Origin: Clostridiales bacterium CCNA10
Lineage (GTDB): Bacteria; Bacillota; Clostridia; Oscillospirales; Oscillospiraceae
Assembly: GCA_003573975.1 (NCBI GenBank)
Contig: AP018533.1
Span: 1,240,001-1,304,000 of the forward strand
Direction: 5' to 3'
DNA length: 64,000 bases
Positions 43,052 to 49,711 of this stretch are shown in pieces. The translations under genes and the position numbers were made by a program. The notes under the pieces were generated by a model. It did not search any database. It saw only the letters and a list, made by a program, of their open reading frames with translations, and was not told the origin of the DNA. Position 1 is the stretch's first letter. Each line of letters opens with the position of its first letter.

Positions 43052-43297
43052 TCAAAACTCAATGAGGTCATAACCGCTTTGCGCAGCGGCAGAACCTAAA
43101 ATATTGTGGATAGCAAGTTCCACAACGGAATCTGTGTCGGGGTCATCCAGAACTTGCTTGAGCCTGGTCAACTCCACCCGGAGGGCGCGCTTTTGCTCCG
43201 GTGTGAGGGGGCGCTCCAACTGAATCATCACATCAGCAAAGTCACCGTCGCCATTGACATTCAGTTCTCGAATCAGTAGCAGATTTGCGCGGGTCAT
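43052..43297 (-). CDS. Hypothetical protein (81 aa), first gene of the 11-gene operon
   Basis: ATG at 43297 with CGAGGTG upstream. Begins MTRANLLLIRELNVNGDGDF, then ADVMIQLERPLTPEQKRALR and a short acidic helix. No family recognised. It is the first gene after leader element A, so leader read-through controls it and the ten genes behind it. Confidence 0.72.
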   Translation of the reverse strand: MTRANLLLIRELNVNGDGDFADVMIQLERPLTPEQKRALRVELTRLKQVLDDPDTDSVVELAIHNILGSAAAQSGYDLIEF

Positions 43298-43389
43298 CCA
43301 TAGCACCTCGTTTCTTTTGTGAATTTTCAGATGAAAACTTCTTCTTATGTGTTTTTATCCGCTCCTCTCTTCGCATTTATGGGATTATA

Positions 43390-43595
43390 TATAAAAAGGC
43401 ACACGGGCATAGAGCCTCGTGTGCCTTGTGGACGGAACCGCCTAAGTTAGAATTGTTCCACCAATGGGCCGGAAAACAAAAAAACTCCCAAAGGCATAAA
43501 CCTCTGGGAGTTTTAAACACGGTTACTTTGTTTGCTTTGGGCAAACAACGGATACTATATGTCTGCATTATACAGGGATGGATCAGAAATTGCAA
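43390..43595 (-). promoter_or_regulatory. Leader element A: promoter, stem P1, tandem terminators T1 and T2
   Basis: Minus-strand promoter TTGCAA (43590-43595), 17 bases, TATAAT (43567-43572). The RNA then has stem P1 GTTTGC/GCAAAC, the linker AGTAACCGTGTT, terminator T1 (43481-43514, AAAACTCCCA with TGGGAGTTTT) and terminator T2 (43396-43426, AAGGCACACG with CGTGTGCCTT, then TTTATATAT). The first gene of the 11-gene operon starts about 95 bases later. Same plan as leaders B, C and E/D. Confidence 0.8.
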
Positions 43596-43637
43596 GAGGG
43601 AAAGTATCGAATTGGATGTCATGGCGCGGGAAAACTA

Positions 43638-43785
43638 TTGCCATTTGTCCATACACAGGGTATAATAGTTTCAATCAGTCTCAGAAATTGCTTTGAGCAG
43701 TTTACAGTGAACAGTGTTACACGGTGTCTGAAAGCCTGTTGGCTTTTGGGCACTTTTTGTTTTTCAGACATGCAGCGCAGATACA
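43638..43785 (+). promoter_or_regulatory. Leader element E: promoter, P1 and T1 (upstream half of the split fourth copy)
   Basis: TTGCCA (43638-43643), 17 bases, TATAAT (43661-43666); RNA with TCAATCAGT, stem P1 AATTGC/GCAGTT, then T1 (43724-43753, GTGTCTGAAAGCC with GGCTTTTGGGCAC, T run) and a spacer with ACATGCA like that of leader B. No T2 follows; T2 and the tail lie about 1.05 kb on at 44822-44960, beyond the XRE gene. Confidence 0.7.
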
Positions 43786-43844
43786 AAGGAGTGGTGGGTA
43801 CCAAACTGGCATCTGTGTTGCTCCGTCATAGTCCTAACTGCGTC

Positions 43845-44690
43845 TCAGACAGGACTGCTGTCTGGCTGCGCCGGGCGGAAGAGTTCTACATCAGCAATCT
43901 CGACCCCACAAAGTTCGCCTACAACAGTCTCCTGGAAAGCGACTTCAAGCGTTGCGTGTTCATCGACCATATACTCCACCGCTGTTAAGGCATAGTCAAA
44001 AAACGGAATACAGATCCGGTGGATATACTCGGAAAAAGCCTCGCCCTCACTGATTTCCTCATAGCCCTTGATGGTCTCACACATATACCGCTGAAAATCA
44101 GCGGCGAGTTTGACTGACGAAGTTTCACCGACGAATAGATCGAGGAAAATATACCCGAAAATAATGAAGTACCAAAAATATACCGGGTGTTCTCTGGTGA
44201 TAAGAGAGCGGAAGTCTGCTTCTAAGGCGCCGCGTTGAGTGGCCTTCTGGGCCTGCTCAAGCAAATCCAAAACATTAAACAGTGCATCTGGATAGTTGGT
44301 CACAAACTGCCATCTTCTATACAGTTCCGGGTTTACTGTCTCAATTTGATTAAAATACTCTACAAAGTATCCCATGATATCTTCACCGATATCATACGCC
44401 AGAAATTCCTCTGCGTTGAACGTATAGGAGTCCCATCTATGCATGGCCGCTTCCCGGACAAATTTATTGTATATTCGGATAAATCGCTCCTTGTCGCTCT
44501 CTTGCAGGGAGTAGGCAGAACAACCCAGTGCATCAGCCAGAGCAGGAAGGTTTTTTTCCAATGGCTCCCGCGCTCCTAACTCATATTTTTGATAATTGCT
44601 GACGGCCATCCCCAGTTTGTTCGCCACCTGAGCCTGGGTCTGCCCACTGCGCTGCCGATAGTATTTGATTCGGTCCATCATTCGGTCCAT
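43845..44690 (-). CDS. XRE-family regulator with large C-terminal domain
   Basis: 281 residues from ATG 44690. N-terminal Cro/C1 helix-turn-helix (RIKYYRQRSGQTQAQVANKL, then VSNYQKYELGAREPLEKNLP); the remaining ~210 residues are an acidic helical domain (YFVEYFNQIETVNPELYRRW) of unknown role, perhaps sensing or protein binding. Its promoter carries two copies of ACATAC-N6-GTATGT, so strong autoregulation is expected. It lies, on the opposite strand, between leader halves E and D. Confidence 0.85.
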   Translation of the reverse strand: MDRMMDRIKYYRQRSGQTQAQVANKLGMAVSNYQKYELGAREPLEKNLPALADALGCSAYSLQESDKERFIRIYNKFVREAAMHRWDSYTFNAEEFLAYDIGEDIMGYFVEYFNQIETVNPELYRRWQFVTNYPDALFNVLDLLEQAQKATQRGALEADFRSLITREHPVYFWYFIIFGYIFLDLFVGETSSVKLAADFQRYMCETIKGYEEISEGEAFSEYIHRICIPFFDYALTAVEYMVDEHATLEVAFQETVVGELCGVEIADVELFRPAQPDSSPV

Positions 44691-44705
44691 GACTATGCAC
44701 TCCCA

Positions 44706-44754
44706 ACATACAAAATTGTATGTATAGTATAACACATACTTTTTTGTATGTCAA
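44706..44754 (-). promoter_or_regulatory. XRE promoter with twin operators
   Basis: Minus-strand TTGACA (44749-44754), 17 bases, TATACT (44726-44731). Operator 1 ACATAC-N6-GTATGT at 44734-44751 lies between the -35 and -10 boxes, operator 2 of the same sequence type at 44706-44723 just after the -10 box; centres are 28 bases apart. Confidence 0.85.
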
Positions 44755-44821
44755 CAGAAAAATAAAGAACATCCGAATATGTTTTCAAAGCGGTTCTGAT
44801 GCTGCTCTGTTTCCTGATGCC

Positions 44822-44960
44822 GGCCCGGGATTAGCCTGGGCCACTGTACAAGAAATAGATCGGTTTATCGGCCGCTTTTTTTATATAGATCCCCGCTGTC
44901 ATTGTGGCCGGGGCGTCCCTGTTCTGCGGTGCGCCCTGCGGCACACCGATTATATATAGA
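44822..44960 (+). promoter_or_regulatory. Leader element D: T2 remnant and conserved tail (downstream half of the split copy)
   Basis: After a GGCCCGGG/CCTGGGCC hairpin (44822-44842) come ACAAG, a weak T2 (CGG..CCG, seven T), TATATAGATC and the hairpins GGCCGGGGCGTCCCTG and GGTGCGCC/GGCACACC. This tail is nearly the same as the one after T2 in leader B (61528-61600). The first gene of the operon starts at 44986. Confidence 0.65.
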
Positions 44961-44985
44961 TCACATCAAAAAAGGAGATATGAGA

Positions 44986-45534
44986 ATGCCTTATAATGTT
45001 GAACTTTGCTACGGATATTTTGAAGGCGAATGTGGTATTTATCACGCATTTAGGCTTGTAGCCCCGGAGAAAGATTTTCCCGACGATGTGGAGAAATCTC
45101 TTGCGGAAAGCCTTGAGACCAAAGCAGACAATCCGAATTTCAAATGGGACTGTATGCACCTCAATTTGCCGGATGCCATTGTGGAACGCATCAAAGCGGA
45201 TGGTGTACGGGAGTATCTTACCGCTCAGAAAGGTGAACATCAGGACATACAGCGGTCTGTGGACCAGCAAAACGATCATGCGAGAGGAACTTACCAGACG
45301 AAGTATATCAGGGTGTTGGGCCATGCAGAAGTTACAGTTTCAGTCCGGATCAAAGTCAGAGATGATGAAACACTTAGCGAGCAGGATATATATGCCAGGG
45401 CTGGAAAGAAATTTGGAGGCATCATGGCCTTTGTCGGCAATGGCGGCATGGATAAACTCATCGGTGTTGAGGGCGAAGGGGAGACAATTTCAGCCGATGA
45501 GGCGCCGGTGTTCGATGACTATATGGAGGAGTGA
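44986..45534 (+). CDS. Hypothetical protein (182 aa), first gene of the plus-strand operon
   Basis: ATG at 44986 after AAAGGAGATATGAGA. Soluble: NVELCYGYFEGECGIYHAFR, a helical middle, and TKYIRVLGHAEVTVSVRIKV, a likely beta sheet, then GKKFGGIMAFVGNGGMDKLI. Acidic tail. No family recognised. It follows the D half of the leader. Confidence 0.75.
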   Translation: MPYNVELCYGYFEGECGIYHAFRLVAPEKDFPDDVEKSLAESLETKADNPNFKWDCMHLNLPDAIVERIKADGVREYLTAQKGEHQDIQRSVDQQNDHARGTYQTKYIRVLGHAEVTVSVRIKVRDDETLSEQDIYARAGKKFGGIMAFVGNGGMDKLIGVEGEGETISADEAPVFDDYMEE

Positions 45535-45539
45535 ACAGT

Positions 45540-46109
45540 ATGAAAGAGAATAAACAGGTGAATCCCGCTGTTTCCAGCTGCACTGCAGAGATTGTTCAAA
45601 AGGATGGACTTGCCAAGATTTCCCGCAGTCCTGGTATTGCTGTACACAACTATATTGTGGGCGGCGGTTGGCGAGGATGTTCCAACGAGTTGGACACCGT
45701 TGTCATGCGGGAAGCCGAGTTCCTGCGGGACTACTATCACATCAATGTTACCATCCGGTTTAATTCGAATCGGTTGAGCGGCGGGGCATGGCTGATCGAC
45801 TCCAAGAAGGACGGCATCGGCAGCAACAGCAGTATCGGCCTGGGTGCCAGCCTTGTGAACAGCAGACTGCGTGCAATTTTATTGGAAGAGAAGATGAAGA
45901 TGTCCAGCGAGGAATTCCGGCGACTGTGCCGCGAAACGGATTCCATGATGTTCTCCACACACATCGACCTCAAGAAAGCAGAGCACTGTGTACCCGCAGA
46001 TAGTAAATATATTCTTCTGGATTCAGAACACCGGGATTTTACATCTTTAGATGAGGCAATCTGCTATCTCAAAACCCATGCTTTCGGGTTAAAACAGGAA
46101 AGGATTTGA
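45540..46109 (+). CDS. Hypothetical protein (189 aa)
   Basis: ATG at 45540 with TGGAGGAGTG upstream, 6 bases after the previous stop. Contains AVHNYIVGGGWRGCSNELDT and LRDYYHINVTIRFNSNRLSG, then SKKDGIGSNSSIGLGASLVN; the second half is helical. The Gly-rich stretches hint at a nucleotide- or nucleic-acid-binding fold, but I recognise no family. Second gene of the operon. Confidence 0.75.
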   Translation: MKENKQVNPAVSSCTAEIVQKDGLAKISRSPGIAVHNYIVGGGWRGCSNELDTVVMREAEFLRDYYHINVTIRFNSNRLSGGAWLIDSKKDGIGSNSSIGLGASLVNSRLRAILLEEKMKMSSEEFRRLCRETDSMMFSTHIDLKKAEHCVPADSKYILLDSEHRDFTSLDEAICYLKTHAFGLKQERI

Positions 46110-46120
46110 GGAGAAAGAAC

Positions 46121-46603
46121 ATGAATGAAGTCAAAAGACAGGCGACTGAGACAATGGACGAACTGCATCAGACCATCCCGTACTGTAGTTACTGTGCGGT
46201 GATGGATGGGCTGCAGGAGATAGAGACTCTGCGCGACCGGGATGAGGAACTGGAGAAACTCTGGGCTGAGTTTGGAGATGTGCCGATGAACCCGGAGACC
46301 GAATGTATCGAGGCCCCATTCATGGGGTGGGGGGTCGGTATTCACCGGGAGGAAATATGGAGTTGGTTTGATCAGCGGTATAGCAAGGGCATTGCCTACC
46401 TGCTGTACGGAGGTGCCGAGGATTATGTACCGGAGACAAAGCGGCTCTATGGATTAAGGAAGCGCTGCTTTGAGTGCGAATCTCGGTCTTGCCAGTTCAA
46501 TCATGACGGAGAATGCAGGTTCGTTCTGGTTCATGAACGGGAGCCGCAGATTACGGAAGCGGACGGATGCATTGATTACGACTATTCAGAAGAGAATACG
46601 TGA
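46121..46603 (+). CDS. Protein with C-terminal Cys-rich ITEADGC domain (160 aa)
   Basis: ATG at 46121 with TGAGGAG upstream. N-terminal helical region (ATETMDELHQTIPYCSYCAV) and a C-terminal Cys domain: RCFECESRSCQFNHDGECRF then LVHEREPQITEADGCIDYDY. The same domain ends the protein at 59564-60061 (CxxCxCxxNxxGxCRF, ITEADGC), in the other leader-headed operon. Likely a zinc or iron-sulfur module; function unknown. Confidence 0.78.
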   Translation: MNEVKRQATETMDELHQTIPYCSYCAVMDGLQEIETLRDRDEELEKLWAEFGDVPMNPETECIEAPFMGWGVGIHREEIWSWFDQRYSKGIAYLLYGGAEDYVPETKRLYGLRKRCFECESRSCQFNHDGECRFVLVHEREPQITEADGCIDYDYSEENT

Positions 46604-46694
46604 CGATAGATAGAGATACTGGTGAACACTGGTCTGATGCTATGTGTGAGGCCGGATGCGCACAGACTATATCTGGAACAAATCTGGAGGAGAC

Positions 46695-47096
46695 ATGAAA
46701 CAATTCGATTTATTTGAGTGCCAGAAAGAATTGGATATCCAAGCAAAGCGGGAACAAATGTTTCAAAAATGGAGGCTGCTTCCACCAGAACGCCTGATTC
46801 TGGCGGGAACTCCGGACAGACGCCGACTTGGCGAAGAACTGGCAGATGGATACTGCATGGTCTGGGAACAGGCCCTTCATCGTTGCCAGGGACTCCCGCC
46901 CAATCAGGAGATTTGGCTAAACCACATAGAGAAGCCTGAGTATTGGGTCATGAATTGGAATGATGATCCATGTGGAGAGCATATTGAAATCTGCCCATTT
47001 TGCCACGCCAACCTCGCGTGTGGGGAGGGCGATGCGGTTCTGATTAAAGCCGATGATGGTTGGTGGCGCATCCTGGGCTTCATGGAAGCAGAGTGA
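46695..47096 (+). CDS. Hypothetical protein with zinc-ribbon-like end (133 aa)
   Basis: ATG at 46695 with CTGGAGGAG upstream. Starts MKQFDLFECQKELDIQAKRE, helical; later HIEICPFCHANLACGEGDAV, a CxxC-type knuckle, and a Trp-rich end DDGWWRILGFMEAE. No family recognised. Fourth gene of the plus-strand operon, after a 91-base gap. Confidence 0.75.
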   Translation: MKQFDLFECQKELDIQAKREQMFQKWRLLPPERLILAGTPDRRRLGEELADGYCMVWEQALHRCQGLPPNQEIWLNHIEKPEYWVMNWNDDPCGEHIEICPFCHANLACGEGDAVLIKADDGWWRILGFMEAE

Positions 47097-47212
47097 TGAG
47101 CAACAGGAGCAGGAAGTTGGCTTTCCATACAAAAGGAGTCCGCAGGTTACAAGCCTGTACCTTGCAACTGATAGAATCCCCTATAATGAATCATCAGGGA
47201 AGGAATGCGAAT

Positions 47213-47821
47213 ATGAATTTTTCAGAAATCAGACACGATTATATTTGGGGCCCCGCAGTGGAAAACGGCGCAAATGGTGGCCATGACCTGCTTGCCGCCG
47301 TTTCCATCGATGCTTGGAAGAGCGCAGACGACAATGAAGAGGGTGAGGTCCTCGCCAATGTGCTTCTGACAGCGCATGGCGACATGATTGTAGACTTTCA
47401 CGATAATGGGGTCAGGATGCATCAACCGGTTCTGGATCACATCCGGGCAGCAGAAGAAACCCTGAAGCAGATCTGGCAGGAAAAGGTTTGCCAGTACAGC
47501 GGGAAAATAGTCTGTGCCACGGTACTGACCATTCCGCGCAGCGTGATGGATCAGATCAATGACTACCTGAACGCTGATACAGAGGATGCCTATCAGGGGG
47601 AGGACAACACCATCACCTATACAGCTCATTTCCCCGATGGGAAAGAAATGGATGTGAAGTGCTGCGGCTGCCGAGACGAATCCTCATGGACGGAGGCGGT
47701 TCTCTTCGATAAAAACGGTGCTGAATTGTGCTGTAGTGAACCTGCCGATGAGTATGACGGAACATGGACCCTGGAGAATGAAGGGGTGGAATACATCGTC
47801 TACATCGCAGTTGAGAAATAA
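47213..47821 (+). CDS. Hypothetical protein (202 aa), last gene of the operon
   Basis: ATG at 47213 with GGGAAGGA upstream; the longer frame overlaps the previous gene and lacks a site. Acidic, with GHDLLAAVSIDAWKSADDNE and a Cys-rich turn DVKCCGCRDESSWTEAVLFD followed by GAELCCSEPADEYDGTWTLE. Soluble. No family recognised. A perfect hairpin follows the stop. Confidence 0.75.
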   Translation: MNFSEIRHDYIWGPAVENGANGGHDLLAAVSIDAWKSADDNEEGEVLANVLLTAHGDMIVDFHDNGVRMHQPVLDHIRAAEETLKQIWQEKVCQYSGKIVCATVLTIPRSVMDQINDYLNADTEDAYQGEDNTITYTAHFPDGKEMDVKCCGCRDESSWTEAVLFDKNGAELCCSEPADEYDGTWTLENEGVEYIVYIAVEK

Positions 47822-47850
47822 GGGCGACTAAAGTTATTCAGAAAAGCAGA

Positions 47851-47882
47851 CAGGGCGGGTATCTGTACAGATACCCGCCCTG
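47851..47882. terminator. Perfect 32-base palindrome between converging genes
   Basis: Two 16-base arms without a spacer (CAGGGCGGGTATCTGT and its complement). No T run on the plus strand; on the minus strand it precedes CTGCTTTTC. May terminate, or be a protein-binding or cruciform site. Confidence 0.55.
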
Positions 47883-47904
47883 GTGCTCTCTCAGAATGGA
47901 TGCG

Positions 47905-48144
47905 TTAATTCTCGCTTGTATCCTGTCTGCTTCGGCGTTTCTGACGCTGAGGCGTCTTTTTTTGCTGCTTGGCGTCCATCTCGTAGAGCCATACACTAAC
48001 CGGGGCGTTCCAAGGCTCGTTTTTGCTGGGGATATTTTTGATCAGACTCTGGGAGGTCAGCCCCAGACGCTTGGCCAAGGCGATATCCGCATCGTTCAAC
48101 CGGCACTTTTTCTTGGCATTCTGCCACATCTGCTCACTGTACAT
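47905..48144 (-). CDS. Small conserved protein typical of Clostridia mobile elements (79 aa)
   Basis: ATG at 48144 with AGGGGGG upstream (GTG at 48150 is an alternative). Sequence WQNAKKKCRLNDADIALAKR, then LGLTSQSLIKNIPSKNEPW and WLYEMDAKQQ: this IPSKNE-type protein is, from memory, common in integrative elements of gut Clostridia. Function unknown; its basic tail suggests nucleic-acid contact. Confidence 0.72.
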   Translation of the reverse strand: MYSEQMWQNAKKKCRLNDADIALAKRLGLTSQSLIKNIPSKNEPWNAPVSVWLYEMDAKQQKKTPQRQKRRSRQDTSEN

Positions 48145-48205
48145 TGCCACACGCCCCCCTGATATACAGTATTATATAATCAGTAGTAATACAAAAAGGA
48201 TAGAT

Positions 48206-48335
48206 TATTGCGCGCCCCATTCGACAGGCATCCCACTCGGCTGTATTGTACTCTGCGTCAGAGTCTATCAGCAGACAGGTGAAAAAAGAGTGCTTCTCGT
48301 AAATTTTTCACCAATTTCGTCACAGGTCAAGCGAC
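48206..48335 (-). pseudogene. Decayed fragment of a DtxR/MntR-family gene
   Basis: Minus-strand reading gives LTCDEIGEKF then, after a frame change, FTCLLIDSDAEYNTAEWDAC and RM, matching LTDVGREVAEK and FFTRLLVDAGVEPKTAEQDA of the intact gene at 49327-49695. Frameshift and substitutions show old decay. Confidence 0.75.
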
Positions 48336-48500
48336 TTATGTGTTTCGACGACAATGCTCCAACTGGGGAACGTCCATGACTTATCACATTCTGACAACCC
48401 TACCTGTGGATATATCCTTTGGTGCCTGCTCTGGGTCTACAAACTGGACGCCGCCTGTAACGGCGTATGGTGTTTCCACTTAAAAACGCTTTACAGCGGT
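48336..48500. other. Intergenic, no supported gene
   Basis: Between the DtxR fragment and the small membrane-protein gene. No ribosome site, hairpin or coding signal that I can support. Confidence 0.35.
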
Positions 48501-48529
48501 TTGGTTTGTCTGTACAATAATTCTATAAA
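48501..48529 (+). promoter_or_regulatory. Promoter of the small membrane-protein gene
   Basis: TTGGTT, 17 bases, TATAAA, about 28 bases before the start codon. Confidence 0.5.
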
Positions 48530-48557
48530 TTGGCGTTTCTAAAGGAGGAGTATCATT

Positions 48558-48782
48558 ATGAACAATAAATCAATAGTAGGCGCATTGCTCATACTCGCAT
48601 CAGCTGTTTTATTTTCTGCTTCCCTAATCTGCTCATCGCTTTCTGCTGTCGCAACTGCTACATTAGGATTCATTGCCACATCTAAACCATCAAGTATCAC
48701 GATTTTGATATACGTCATTAGCGCGCTTCTTGCTGCAACGGGTTTAATATTGATTCTATTAGACTTTAAAGCAAAACATTGA
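48558..48782 (+). CDS. Small two-helix membrane protein (74 aa)
   Basis: ATG at 48558 with AAAGGAGGAG upstream. Two hydrophobic helices (IVGALLILASAVLFSASLIC and ITILIYVISALLAATGLILI) joined by a short loop, basic end. A+T-rich relative to its neighbours, so probably acquired. Could be a membrane-acting peptide or accessory subunit; function unknown. Confidence 0.7.
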   Translation: MNNKSIVGALLILASAVLFSASLICSSLSAVATATLGFIATSKPSSITILIYVISALLAATGLILILLDFKAKH

Positions 48783-48989
48783 TATGTACCCAAGTTTTAT
48801 GCCATCGTAAGTTCTAGTAGCTGATCAAATCAACATAAATGACAGTTTCTAACTTGTAAGAAAAAGCGGCATCATACAGAGTGCGGAGTATAAGAAAGCA
48901 CGCAACTATATTAAAACAGGGGGGCTTTTGATCGGAAGCTCCCCCTGTTAGGCTTTATTATGGCGTCCCGGCGGCAAAAATTTATAACC

Positions 48990-49214
48990 TTACCCATACA
49001 CGATTTGGATAAAGTCAGCGTTCAGCTTATGACGCAACTCGTAAATGATGCTGGAGATACCCGTCCAACTGCTGTCGAACGAATCAGGATCGACAAGTTC
49101 ATAGATTTCCCTTTGTGAAAACACCCGTCCGGGCCGCTGGACAAGCAAATGGAACACATCAAACTCCATAGGGGGCAACTCTATGATTGACCCTGCCAGA
49201 ACACTTGACGGCAC
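48990..49214 (-). pseudogene. Truncated OmpR-type winged-helix domain
   Basis: Reads IIELPPMEFDVFHLLVQRPG, RVFSQREIYELV and IIYELRHKLNADFIQIVYG: the DNA-binding domain of a response regulator without its receiver and stopping before the usual final strand. Third such remnant in the window (also 3340-3524 and 6049-6156), again beside an ABC-DtxR locus. Confidence 0.75.
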
Positions 49215-49326
49215 GCAACATCAATACACAAAGCCATGCACCGCAGGGAGGCGGAGGGCATAACCGTACATATGAACAGTTTTCCCGCTCTATCACCCCC
49301 AATGGCCTCGACGGATCGGCCGCCTT

Positions 49327-49695
49327 TTATTTGTCCTTTAGCCCTGATTTTATTTTCTGAAAACTGTCGTCGCTGATTGCGTGCTCCATGCGGCAGGCAT
49401 CTTGCTCGGCGGTCTTGGGCTCTACACCTGCATCCACCAGCAGGCGGGTGAAAAAGCAGTGCTTCTCATAGGTTTTTTCAGCAACCTCTCGGCCCACATC
49501 TGTCAGGTGCAAGAAAGAGTCTTCGTCCATAATGAGAAACCCACCCTCTTTCAAAGTAGAGACCGCATGACACACACTGGGTTTCGATACATCAAGATGC
49601 CGGGCCACATCTACGGAGCGTACCATACCTTTCTTCCTCTTTAGGACAAGGATTGCTTCCAGATAGTCTTCGCCAGATGCGTGTAATTGCTTCAT
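49327..49695 (-). CDS. DtxR/MntR-family metal-dependent regulator
   Basis: 122 residues. N-terminal winged helix: LHASGEDYLEAILVLKRKKG, then VRSVDVARHLDVSKPSVCHA; followed by the dimer and metal region (EKHCFFTRLLVDAGVEPKTA, then EQDACRMEHAISDDSFQKI) with the His, Cys and Glu ligands usual for this family. It lacks the SH3-like third domain, like MntR. GAGAGGAG precedes the ATG. It lies 16 bases after the ABC genes of the ECF-ABC operon, so it is made together with the transport system. Best candidate for binding the GTTAG operators, since DtxR-type sites contain GGTTAG and CTAACC halves. Confidence 0.92.
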   Translation of the reverse strand: MKQLHASGEDYLEAILVLKRKKGMVRSVDVARHLDVSKPSVCHAVSTLKEGGFLIMDEDSFLHLTDVGREVAEKTYEKHCFFTRLLVDAGVEPKTAEQDACRMEHAISDDSFQKIKSGLKDK

Positions 49696-49711
49696 GGGGA
49701 GCTCCTCTCCA

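Noticed and set aside
47161-47190. Promoter-like TTGCAA and TATAAT before the gene at 47213
   Set aside because: The spacing is 14 bases, too short for a normal sigma-A promoter, although the boxes resemble those of the leader promoters.
49327-49695. Calling the DtxR-family gene mntR or ideR
   Set aside because: The short two-domain form resembles MntR, but the operators resemble DtxR-type half sites; the metal cannot be decided from sequence.
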